Shown here one piece after another: positions 32,362 to 39,524 of a DNA stretch of 64,000 nt (position 1 is its first letter; every line of letters starts with the position of its first letter). The stretch spans positions 62,001-126,000 of the forward strand of contig CALKMA010000012.1 of the NCBI GenBank assembly GCA_937993755.1, given 5' to 3'. Origin of the DNA: HGM13233 sp900762805 (GTDB lineage: Bacteria > Bacillota > Clostridia > Oscillospirales > Ruminococcaceae). The notes beneath the pieces were generated by a model. It ran no database searches. It was not told the DNA's origin and was given only the letters and a program-made list of their open reading frames with translations. The position numbers were made by a program, and so were the translations under genes.

Positions 32362-32964
32362 TTATTCGGCGCCGCCCGACAGCTGGCTGCTTTTCTCCGG
32401 TACAACGGCGAGATTTTCCGGCAGCGCGCCGAACACGCTCTTGATGACCTCGTCGATCTTGGCATACTCCGAAACCGCCAGCTTGCTTTCGGCTTCGGCA
32501 TCGTCGCCCTCATAGCTGGCACCGGCGATGACATAAATCACATAGTTCCCGCTCTGATAAAGGCGACCGTTCAGCACCTTGGCGGTGCCGAAGGGATACT
32601 GGCGGATGTAACTGACAATTTGGGCATAGCCCTCGTTGATCGCCTTGACTGCTTTATCAGTATAGCCGTCCTTCACCTTGAGAATGATTACCGTATCGGG
32701 ATTGACGCTTCCGATAGAGTTTTGCTTGGCCACATATTCGTCCACCTGAGACAGGTCGAGGCGGTAGACATTTTGCAGCCATTCCTTGTCGATATCGGTA
32801 TCGCAGAGATAAGCGTCCTTGCCGACAGCCTCGGAGAGCTTCTGCTCGATCTCGGCCGGCGTGGGCTTGACGCTGGGTGTCGGAGTCGGCTTGGGGTCGC
32901 TGCCGCAGGCGGCGAGGCTGAAGACGAGCAGAGCGGACAAAAAGATAAGGAATGCTTTTTTCAT
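32362..32964 (-). CDS. DUF4358 lipoprotein
   Basis: A 200-residue lipoprotein; I set the start at 32964, where AGGAG lies upstream and a signal peptide with lipobox LAAC begins (MKKAFLIFLSALLVFSLAAC). After a Pro/Thr-rich linker it contains the DUF4358 domain (YLCDTDIDKEWLQNVYRLDLSQVDEY, IILKVKDG, YVIYVIAG). DUF4358 genes commonly accompany MBOAT/DHHW pairs in Clostridia; function unknown. First gene of the operon, controlled by the ECF-type promoter at 33023-33050. Confidence 0.88.
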   Translation of the reverse strand: MKKAFLIFLSALLVFSLAACGSDPKPTPTPSVKPTPAEIEQKLSEAVGKDAYLCDTDIDKEWLQNVYRLDLSQVDEYVAKQNSIGSVNPDTVIILKVKDGYTDKAVKAINEGYAQIVSYIRQYPFGTAKVLNGRLYQSGNYVIYVIAGASYEGDDAEAESKLAVSEYAKIDEVIKSVFGALPENLAVVPEKSSQLSGGAE

Positions 32965-33022
32965 GGTGAGAATACTCCTGTTTGTTGCTTTGTGATGCGG
33001 CCCGTGCGCCGCATCCGACCAT

Positions 33023-33050
33023 ATAACGAACGGGCGGGCGGAATTGTCGG
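33023..33050 (-). promoter_or_regulatory. ECF sigma-type promoter of the DUF4358/MBOAT/DHHW operon
   Basis: Minus strand: CCGACAA (33050-33044), 14 bases, TCGTTAT (33029-33023). The same two boxes with the same spacing, and a largely identical C/G-rich spacer, occur upstream of the ECF sigma gene at 34649-34676. No TTGACA/TATAAT-type promoter is seen here. Confidence 0.75.
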
Positions 33051-33221
33051 GAAAGAAACACAATTTTTTTGAGGGCCCGGACGGTATGCGGAAGGGCGGC
33101 GGCGCTTTGACGGGAGGCCCCTGTGAGGCGCCGCTTCATCAGCCCGGATGCGCGGTGCCGGCTTCAGGGCTGTGTCCGTCATCCCGCCCCACAGGGCGCT
33201 TGCTCCAAGGGCGGCAGGCAG

Positions 33222-33261
33222 AAAAAACGGGCCGGAAAGCCCGGCAAGGCTTTCCGACCCG
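33222..33261 (-). terminator. Terminator of the sigma/anti-sigma operon
   Basis: On the minus strand a fourteen-base stem with one mismatch-tolerant pair (33261-33248 with 33241-33228) and a six-base loop is followed by six T's (33227-33222). Confidence 0.85.
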
Positions 33262-33312
33262 TCGCAGATAAGAGGATGTCCGCACGGAGCAATGACCGGC
33301 CGCCGCGCGGCG

Positions 33313-34140
33313 TCACGGCGTATCCTGCCGTATCAGCTCCTGCGCCAGAGCGCGGACAGCTTCAACGGACGCACCGTCGGTATTGACAAGATAGCAGTTG
33401 GTGCTGCCGTCGGTCCAATGGACACGGCAGGCCGGTCCGTCGGCCGTGCGCAGCTGCGCAAGGGTGGCGGCGGTGCGGGCGTCAAGCGCTTCAACAGCCG
33501 CCTCTTCACCGTTCACGCCGGAAAAATCGCCGCTCTGCCGTGAGGCGCGCAGCAGGTAGACGTGGCCGCCGGCGGAAAATTCCACGCTGGCGATGCTGCC
33601 GTCAATGATAGCGTAGCTGACACTTTCGGCGCCGGCCGGCGCGTCGAGAGAGATACCGATCGGCTTGAAATCCGAGGGGCCGCTGACACTGACAAAGGGG
33701 CTGCCGACTTGAAGATCGGGATCGGGCGTCGTGCGGTGCGGCAGCAGCAGTCCGATGATGAGCAGGCAGAAGCAGGCCGCCAACGGCAAAGCATAGCGCC
33801 GCAGGGCTGGCAGAAGCCTCCTGCCGCCCGTCGATCGCCTTTTTTCGGCGCTCCTGTTTTCGGCTGAGGCCGACGGACCTTCGGCTCGCCCGCCCGAAAG
33901 AGAAACGGATTCCGCCCGGCTGTCCCGGCGCTCCGGCGCGGCGGCTGCGCCCTGCCCGGCGATATCCTGCAGCCGCGCGGCGTCTGTGCTGCCCGATCGG
34001 ACGGGGAGCGCGGGATCGGCCGTATCCATGCCGGCGGCCGGCTGCGCCGCCTTTTTGAGTATATTCTGATACATGCGCTGCTTGGCGCCCGGCTGCGGCT
34101 CAATGCTGTCAACAGCGCGCTTAAAGGCATCATTCTTCAA
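33313..34140 (-). CDS. Putative membrane anti-sigma factor
   Basis: A 275-residue protein beginning at TTG 34140 with AGGAGG eight bases away. The first 110 residues are cytosolic, with an N-terminal helix (DAFKRAVDSIEPQPGAKQRMYQNIL) common to clostridial anti-sigma proteins and a disordered Gly/Ser stretch. One membrane helix lies near 120-142, followed by an outer domain with beta strands (GSIASVEFSAGGHVYLLRAS). It overlaps the sigma gene by 11 bases. A role in holding the ECF sigma factor inactive is inferred from position and topology. Confidence 0.7.
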   Translation of the reverse strand: MKNDAFKRAVDSIEPQPGAKQRMYQNILKKAAQPAAGMDTADPALPVRSGSTDAARLQDIAGQGAAAAPERRDSRAESVSLSGGRAEGPSASAENRSAEKRRSTGGRRLLPALRRYALPLAACFCLLIIGLLLPHRTTPDPDLQVGSPFVSVSGPSDFKPIGISLDAPAGAESVSYAIIDGSIASVEFSAGGHVYLLRASRQSGDFSGVNGEEAAVEALDARTAATLAQLRTADGPACRVHWTDGSTNCYLVNTDGASVEAVRALAQELIRQDTP

Positions 34141-34627
34141 GGTTTTTTCCTCCTAACTGCCGCCTCAGAACCTCCCGCGCTTCCCGCAGATGGTTGCGGA
34201 CGGTCGAGGGCGGCTTTTTCAGCAGAGCGGCGATCTCGTCGGTCTTATAGTCCATATAGTAATGCAGATAAAGCACATCCTTGTATTTGTCCGGCAGCCG
34301 CAGCACGGCCGCCAGCGTCTCGTCGATGAGAGGGGCTTCCTCGTCGGGCGGGTCATAGTCGTCGATGTGCCCGACCTGCCTGTGCCACCAGTGCTTCAGC
34401 CTGTCCTTGCAGAGGTTGATGGTTGTTACGGTGAGCCACTTTTTCTCATGCGCCTCGTCGTTGAAGGTGTAGCCGCCCGTCAGCACCTTGACGAATACGT
34501 CCTCGGTGCAGTCCTCGGCGTCGGCGCTGTTTTTCAGGTAGGTGAAGCAGAGACGGTAGACCAGCTTGTAATGCCGCTCATAAAATGCGGCAATATCTGT
34601 ATCTCCGCACTGAATAGCTTTTGGCAT
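34130..34627 (-). CDS. ECF-type RNA polymerase sigma factor
   Basis: A 165-residue sigma-70 family protein with region 2 (ERHYKLVYRLCFTYLKNSADAEDCTEDVFVKVL) and region 4 (LRLPDKYKDVLYLHYYMDYKTDEIAALLKKPPSTVRNHLREAREVLRRQL). No region 1 or 3, so ECF class. I set the start at ATG 34627 behind AGAGGAGG, and rejected an upstream in-frame extension. It is followed by the anti-sigma gene. The promoter block it shares with the MBOAT operon indicates self-activation and control of cell-surface acylation. Confidence 0.93.
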   Translation of the reverse strand: MPKAIQCGDTDIAAFYERHYKLVYRLCFTYLKNSADAEDCTEDVFVKVLTGGYTFNDEAHEKKWLTVTTINLCKDRLKHWWHRQVGHIDDYDPPDEEAPLIDETLAAVLRLPDKYKDVLYLHYYMDYKTDEIAALLKKPPSTVRNHLREAREVLRRQLGGKNLEE

Positions 34628-34648
34628 GACAGTCCTCCTCTCACAGAG

Positions 34649-34676
34649 ATAACGATCCGGCGGGCCGTTTTGTCGG
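34649..34676 (-). promoter_or_regulatory. ECF sigma-type promoter of the sigma operon
   Basis: Minus strand: CCGACAA (34676-34670), 14 bases, TCGTTAT (34655-34649), 21 bases before the sigma start. It matches the block at 33023-33050 at 23 of 28 positions by eye. Confidence 0.75.
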
Positions 34677-34763
34677 GCGTTCGCCGATTTTTTTCGGCCG
34701 CAGCAGGCTGCGTGCCCTTTATTTATATCACATCGCCGGCGTTCCGGCAAGCCCCGGAGCAAC

Positions 34764-35372
34764 GGAGCGGCACCGAAAAGGCACGCCGTCGCGTCCGCCG
34801 CCCCTGAAAACGGCGCGTTACCGCCGGAAAATCTTGCGGACAGCCGCTAAAGACCTTTTTATAGTACCGAATGTGCGGTATAATAAATCTGTCGGGAGGG
34901 TTGATTGCAAAGGTGAAGGTTACGTTTCAGGGGTAAAAAAGTGGGTTAGGGGTGATGTTCATTCCTGCAATGGAGGGCTTCGTCCCGTCTGCCTTGCTAT
35001 GCTTAAACGCATGAAAACTGTCGTGAAGGGACTGAATCCAAAGCCGAATTGGCCCTTGACCGGCGCTGCAACGGACGTTGAGCAGGCAGGGGAATACCTT
35101 ATATTACCTTCTCTTTTGTATTCAACTATCTGCCAGAAGCTCCAAGCAGGCAGTACGGCGGGCGCATGGACCGTCAGCCGTTCCCGAAGGCAGCCGGAAT
35201 GAGCATGGCCGGCGAAGGAACGGCAGGCCGGGGGCACTTTGGCCATCGGTTGCATAAACAGCTGTTCTCCTGTATAATGAAGAAAAAGAGTACCGGGTGC
35301 CGGGCGCGCGGCCGCGCCGGGCAATGCCTCCGGTACAGCCGGGCCGCAGAGGAGCGGCAGAGAGGAGAAACC
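34764..35372 (+). other. Lower-GC intergenic segment, candidate RNA gene or remnant
   Basis: No convincing protein gene. From about 34855 to 35160 the sequence is clearly less GC-rich than either flank. It begins with TATAAT at 34879-34884 (weak TTTTTA at the right -35 distance), followed by G-rich stretches and small hairpins such as GGGCTTCGTCCC at 34976-34987. The frame open over 34834-35202 has no ribosome binding site. It could be a structured RNA or a decayed gene. I found no match to SRP, tmRNA, RNase P or 6S landmarks. Confidence 0.35.
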
Positions 35373-36380
35373 ATGGATCATCAGAAGGTCGGCATCGAAC
35401 CGTTGGAAATGACGCCGGACGACAGGCGCGAATATCAGGCGCTGCTGGAAAAGAAGAACAAGTTTGAAAAGGACTACCCGGTCATTGTGGCTGCCGCCGT
35501 GGTCATCATTTTATGCGCGCTTATTGTGGTGTGCGTCAGCTTCGCCAATATAGAAAGGAACGGCGGCGCGGATCTGCTCGGCGGTATACTGGCCGCGATC
35601 GGCGGCGTTGTCCTCATAGGCAGCCAAACCGCGAAGAAGAACGGCCTGCAGGATCAGGTGGACGCCCTTGTAAGACAACAGACGGCTAAGCGGGACCTGA
35701 TGAAGCAGGTTCTGGACGAGGCCGCACAGAGCGGCTTCGAGGCGAACTCTGTGGTTACGGATACGACCAACACCCGCTGCATCGCCATCGACGTGCACCG
35801 GCGGAAATTCCTGCTGAAGCCGACGCCGGGAGAGGATTATGCCGTCTATGACTACGCCGATCTCATAGACTTTTCCCTGTCGCAGGACGGCAGCACGCTC
35901 ATCACCGGCACCTCCGGTGACGCCTTTATCGGAAGCCTGTTCATGGGCACGACCGGTGCCGTCATCGGCGCGGCCGGCCCGCGGCAGCTGCTGGAATTCT
36001 GCTCCGATCTCCACATTGAGCTGGTGCTGAACGATACCGAAAACCCGCGTGTCGTCCTGCCGCTTATCAGCACGGAAATGCCGAAGTCGTCGCCGGAATA
36101 CAAGTACATCGCCGAGCGGGCCAAGGAAATGATAGCCCTGCTGCAGATTGTCAGGAGCCATGCGCAGCGGCCGCAGCCCGACCGGCAGCCGGTACAGGAG
36201 GCGATCCCTGCTGAGGCGCGCGAGGCGCCGGACGCGGAGACGGCGGCCCTGCCCGCGGCGTCCGAGGCGAAGCTGGCGCAGGCGGCCGAGCAGGTGAGGC
36301 TGTACAAGGAGCTGTTCGACGAGAGGCTGCTCACGCGGGAGGAATTCGAGGCCAAGAGGAAGGAGCTGCTGAGGGTCTGA
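35373..36380 (+). CDS. Two-helix membrane protein with C-terminal SHOCT domain
   Basis: A 335-residue protein from ATG 35373 behind AGAGGAGAAA. Residues 35-57 and 66-82 are membrane helices. The middle holds a beta-rich domain (FEANSVVTDTTNTRCIAIDVHRRKFLLK, YDYADLIDFSL) like short bacterial PH-type modules, a Gly-rich stretch (GSLFMGTTGAVIGA), then a Pro/Ala-rich linker. The last 35 residues (AAEQVRLYKELFDERLLTREEFEAKRKELL) are a SHOCT domain, which mediates oligomerisation. Function unknown. Confidence 0.75.
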   Translation: MDHQKVGIEPLEMTPDDRREYQALLEKKNKFEKDYPVIVAAAVVIILCALIVVCVSFANIERNGGADLLGGILAAIGGVVLIGSQTAKKNGLQDQVDALVRQQTAKRDLMKQVLDEAAQSGFEANSVVTDTTNTRCIAIDVHRRKFLLKPTPGEDYAVYDYADLIDFSLSQDGSTLITGTSGDAFIGSLFMGTTGAVIGAAGPRQLLEFCSDLHIELVLNDTENPRVVLPLISTEMPKSSPEYKYIAERAKEMIALLQIVRSHAQRPQPDRQPVQEAIPAEAREAPDAETAALPAASEAKLAQAAEQVRLYKELFDERLLTREEFEAKRKELLRV

Positions 36381-36603
36381 CGGCCGGATCGGCCCCGCCG
36401 AAAAGAGCCGGCCGCGCACGGCTTCTTTCGCAAGGCAGATATCAAAGGAAACAGGGCGGCAGCGGGCAGTCTCGCGCCGGGCTTCTGTTCCTTTGTCCTG
36501 CGGGCGGAAAGCGGGGCCTGTCCGGGCCGCCGGAGCCCGACCGATATCACAAGCCCTGCCCGGCCCCGCCGGGTCGGAGCAGAAAGCACAAAGGAGGTCA
36601 ACC

Positions 36604-37776
36604 ATGGCGGTCGGAGAATACACAAGAGAGCATAAGGAGGACAGGCCGGTCCTGGCCATTTGCTATGATTTCGACAAGACCCTGTCGCCCGATGATATGC
36701 AGGCGCAGGGCTACATACAGTCGGTTCATTACGATGTGGGGGAGTTCTGGCGGGAATCCAATGTGCTGGCCGGCAGCAACGATATGGATCAGAATCTTGC
36801 CTATATGCTGCTGATGAAGAAAAAAGCGGCCGGCAAGGTGCTGTTCACGCGCCGGAATTTGGAGGATTATGGCGCCAGGGTCAGCCTGTTTCCGGGCGTG
36901 GAGGGCTGGTTCGAGCGCATTCGGGCCTATGGCGAGCAGCACGGCGTCATCGTCGAGCATTACATTATTTCCTCCGGCCTCAAGGAGATGATCGAGGGGA
37001 CCGCCGTGGCCAAAAGCGGCGCCTTCAAGAAGATATACGCCAGCTCCTTCTATTACGACGCGAACGGCGTGGCCGAGTGGCCGGCGCAGGTGGTCAACTA
37101 CACCGGCAAGACACAGTTTCTGTTCCGCATCGAAAAGGGCGTGCTCGACATCAACGACCCCGGTGTGAACGATTATTTCTCGCCGGACGAGGTCCGCGTG
37201 CCCTTCCGCAACATGGTCTATATCGGCGACAGCGATACGGATGTGCCCTGTATGAAGCTGGTCAACACCTATGGGGGCTATGCCATCGGCGTCTACAACA
37301 CGGACACACGGGACAAGGCCAAGGTCTATAAGATGATGCGCGACAACCGCATCCGGTACTTTGCGCCGGCCGATTATTCCGAGGGTGCTGAGCTGGACGC
37401 GCTGCTCAAGGCCATCATCGACCGGACGGCTGCCAACGAGGCGCTTGAATCAAGGCATTATGTTGATAAGCGGGAGCAGGAGCGGGCCGACAGCACCGAC
37501 GATGCCGCGCGGCGCGAGAGGAGAGAGCTGATGCTGGAGCTGGAGGGCAGCTGCAATTTTGCCGGCACGCATGAGATCATGAAAAAGATGTCATGCCGGG
37601 ACGACTGGCAGGCGGAGGAGTGCGAGGCGCTGTATACAATAGCCGTCAACAACAGCCAGGTGTTCTATATTTTGGGCGATCGGGACGTCAGGAGCTTTTA
37701 TCAGAAGCTGCTGGAGCTGTGCCCGCCGGTGTCGGACGATGCACGGAAGGTGCAGGAGGCGGTCGGGCGCGCGTGA
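36604..37776 (+). CDS. HAD superfamily hydrolase, large
   Basis: A 390-residue protein starting at ATG 36604 with AAAGGAGG upstream. Motif I CYDFDKTLSPDDMQAQGYI near residue 20, motif II HYIISSGLKEMIEGT near 120, and motif IV YIGDSDTDVPCMKLV near 215 show a phosphatase of the phosphoserine-phosphatase-like branch. The C-terminal 130 residues are helical and charged and form an added domain of unknown role. Single gene; a CGGCTTCTTTCG hairpin near 36398-36431 precedes it. Confidence 0.85.
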   Translation: MAVGEYTREHKEDRPVLAICYDFDKTLSPDDMQAQGYIQSVHYDVGEFWRESNVLAGSNDMDQNLAYMLLMKKKAAGKVLFTRRNLEDYGARVSLFPGVEGWFERIRAYGEQHGVIVEHYIISSGLKEMIEGTAVAKSGAFKKIYASSFYYDANGVAEWPAQVVNYTGKTQFLFRIEKGVLDINDPGVNDYFSPDEVRVPFRNMVYIGDSDTDVPCMKLVNTYGGYAIGVYNTDTRDKAKVYKMMRDNRIRYFAPADYSEGAELDALLKAIIDRTAANEALESRHYVDKREQERADSTDDAARRERRELMLELEGSCNFAGTHEIMKKMSCRDDWQAEECEALYTIAVNNSQVFYILGDRDVRSFYQKLLELCPPVSDDARKVQEAVGRA

Positions 37777-38058
37777 GAGCCGCAGAAGCCCGCTTGGCTG
37801 AATGGGCGGGCGGAGTTGACCGGCACAGAGCGGTTGTTTTTATCGCCAACGTGTGATAGAATTAAGCTACAGACGGCGAAAGCCGGATGCGAGTGCGGTC
37901 GGAAGAACGAATTGAAAATCGGATTGGTTATCATGATGGGCCATCCAATTAGTAAGCTCGTGCGGGCTTGCCCCGTTCTGAAAAAGAGTCTGACTGTTGT
38001 GGTTAAAGAGCGTTCCCCCCTCTGAAAAAACGCCTGCCTATATAAATACTAACACGGA

Positions 38059-38484
38059 TTGAAAAGAGGATACAAGTACAAATTGGATAACGAAAAGAAT
38101 TACGAATTGACTGACCGCGAGCTTATCAATTTTCTCGCCGAGGAGCGCATGGCGCAACTGGCAGACATTGAAGCTCGAAATGACGAAGATTATGAAATCG
38201 ACCCCGAAGTGTGGCAGAGACTTATTGACGTTACGGAATATCTGTGCAAGCTGACAGACTGGTTCGGCGGCGAAGTAAAGCCATGCGAGGTCAATCTCAA
38301 AAAGCCAAACGTCCGCATCGAGGCAAAGAAAATCGGAATGGTCAGCCTTGACGGCGAGGAAACGAAAGAGTTTTTCGACGTGATGGGCAAGTGCGACACC
38401 TTTAGTATCTTCTGCTGCACGGAGGGCGGCATCGCCCTTGTGGCAGACATTTACGATGTTTACCGCAAAAAACAAAACGAATAA
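38059..38484 (+). CDS. Hypothetical protein of foreign-looking composition
   Basis: Up to 141 residues, markedly richer in A and T than the genes around it. Possible starts are TTG 38059 or TTG 38083; AGAGGA at 38066 suits the second. The protein is acidic with an NYELTDRELINFLAEERMAQLADIEARNDEDY helix at the front and an FDVMGKCDTFSIFCCTEGGIALVADIYDVY end. No signal peptide or membrane helix. I do not recognise the family. With the truncated frame that follows, it looks like cargo of a decayed mobile element. Confidence 0.55.
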   Translation: MKRGYKYKLDNEKNYELTDRELINFLAEERMAQLADIEARNDEDYEIDPEVWQRLIDVTEYLCKLTDWFGGEVKPCEVNLKKPNVRIEAKKIGMVSLDGEETKEFFDVMGKCDTFSIFCCTEGGIALVADIYDVYRKKQNE

Positions 38485-38501
38485 CAAAAGGAAAAACGAT
38501 T

Positions 38502-38600
38502 ATGGACGGTGATTATTATCGGTATTGGGAACTGCGGGACGCAACTATGAGCGGGGGCGCAACGCAGCCGAGACCGTTTTCCTGGCCGGCAAAAGCGTAG
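38502..38600 (+). pseudogene. Truncated start of a gene, 32 codons
   Basis: ATG 38502 behind AAAAGGAAAAA opens MDGDYYRYWELRDATMSGG and runs only to TAG 38598-38600, where composition changes back to GC-rich. It looks like the first codons of a gene whose rest was lost, at the right border of the lower-GC patch. Confidence 0.4.
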
Positions 38601-38701
38601 CCCTTTGCCGGGACCGTCTTGCCGACCGGAAATTGCGACGCCGCTTCACTTTTGCGGCCTAAGCGGCCTCCGATACCGCCCGTCCTGATTGTTGTTATAT
38701 C

Positions 38702-38738
38702 GCCCGCCTGTGCGTATTTCCGCACAGGCGGGCATTTT
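38702..38738 (+). terminator. Rho-independent terminator
   Basis: A thirteen-base perfect stem, GCCCGCCTGTGCG (38702-38714) with CGCACAGGCGGGC (38721-38733), six-base loop, followed by ATTTT. Confidence 0.75.
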
Positions 38739-38990
38739 CCTGCGGGCAGCCCGGCGGCTTGAAGGACGGGTCCGTTTTTTCTTTCGCCGGATCCCCAAGC
38801 GACTGCCGAGCCAGCCAGCCCCCCCAAGCGGCTCGCCCCGGCCTTCCGGCGCGGCCCGTTCCCGGCTGCCAAGGCCAGGGAAGCCCCGATGCCCGCGGAT
38901 GGCTTTTGCCGTCCTGTACAAAAAATCAACGACCTTTGCCGCATGAACTGGTGAATTGACAGAAAGTCATGAAAGCCCGGAAAATAAATA

Positions 38991-39058
38991 ATAAATCGGT
39001 TGACTTTTTGAGGGCGCCGTGATAAACTAACACACATGTGATTAGTAAACCGATTTAT
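38991..39058 (+). promoter_or_regulatory. marR promoter and operator region
   Basis: TTGACT (39000-39005), 17 bases, TAAACT (39023-39028). Over and after the -10 lies ACTAA-N11-TTAGT (39026-39046) with CACATGTG at its centre, a MarR-like operator. The whole promoter is flanked by a perfect 11-base inverted repeat, ATAAATCGGTT (38991-39001) and AACCGATTTAT (39048-39058). Confidence 0.75.
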
Positions 39059-39080
39059 CATTTTTGAAGGAGGTGTCGGC

Positions 39081-39524
39081 ATGACCGATCTCAAGGAGCT
39101 TCAGCGGCTGGATTTTTACGTTCACCGTGCCCAGTTCAAGCTGTCCTTCCAGATGCAGACCAGCTCGCTGCACCCGCAGCAGGTGCCCATCCTCTCCTGC
39201 GTCGCCAGGCATGAGGGCTGCACGCAGCAGTATGTGGCTCACGCGCAGCAGACGTCTCCGGCCTCGATCGGCGTATCGGTCCGGCGGCTGGAGAAGAGCG
39301 GCTTCCTTTGTGTAGAGGAGGACCCCCATGACCGGCGGGCCAAGCGGCTGTTCACCACGGAGGCCGGCCGCCGCGAGCTGGAGCTTTCCTGTGCCGCGCG
39401 GGACGAGGCCTTTCGCATCAGGCTGCGCGGCTTCACCGGGGAGGAGCTGGCGCAATACCGGCACCTGCTGGAAAAAATGGAGCACAACCTCAATCAATGC
39501 TTAGAAAAAGGAGAGAAAGCGTGA
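39081..39524 (+). CDS. MarR family transcriptional regulator
   Basis: A 147-residue winged-helix regulator. LSFQMQTSSLHPQQVPILSCVARHEGCTQQYVAHAQQTSPASIGVSVRRLEKSGFLCVEEDPHDRRAKRLFTTEAG spans the DNA-binding domain and wing, including the DxRxxR-type motif; the helices on both sides form the dimer. AAGGAGG upstream of ATG 39081. It precedes and overlaps an ABC exporter pair, so it very likely represses this operon through the operator at its promoter and is relieved by a toxic ligand. Confidence 0.93.
   Translation: MTDLKELQRLDFYVHRAQFKLSFQMQTSSLHPQQVPILSCVARHEGCTQQYVAHAQQTSPASIGVSVRRLEKSGFLCVEEDPHDRRAKRLFTTEAGRRELELSCAARDEAFRIRLRGFTGEELAQYRHLLEKMEHNLNQCLEKGEKA

Noticed and set aside
34834..35202. 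122-residue frame in the low-GC segment
   Set aside because: No ribosome binding site, the frame crosses the candidate promoter, and composition does not look coding.
37816..38025. 69-residue frame left of the low-GC patch
   Set aside because: Runs across a composition change with no binding site; no recognisable motif.
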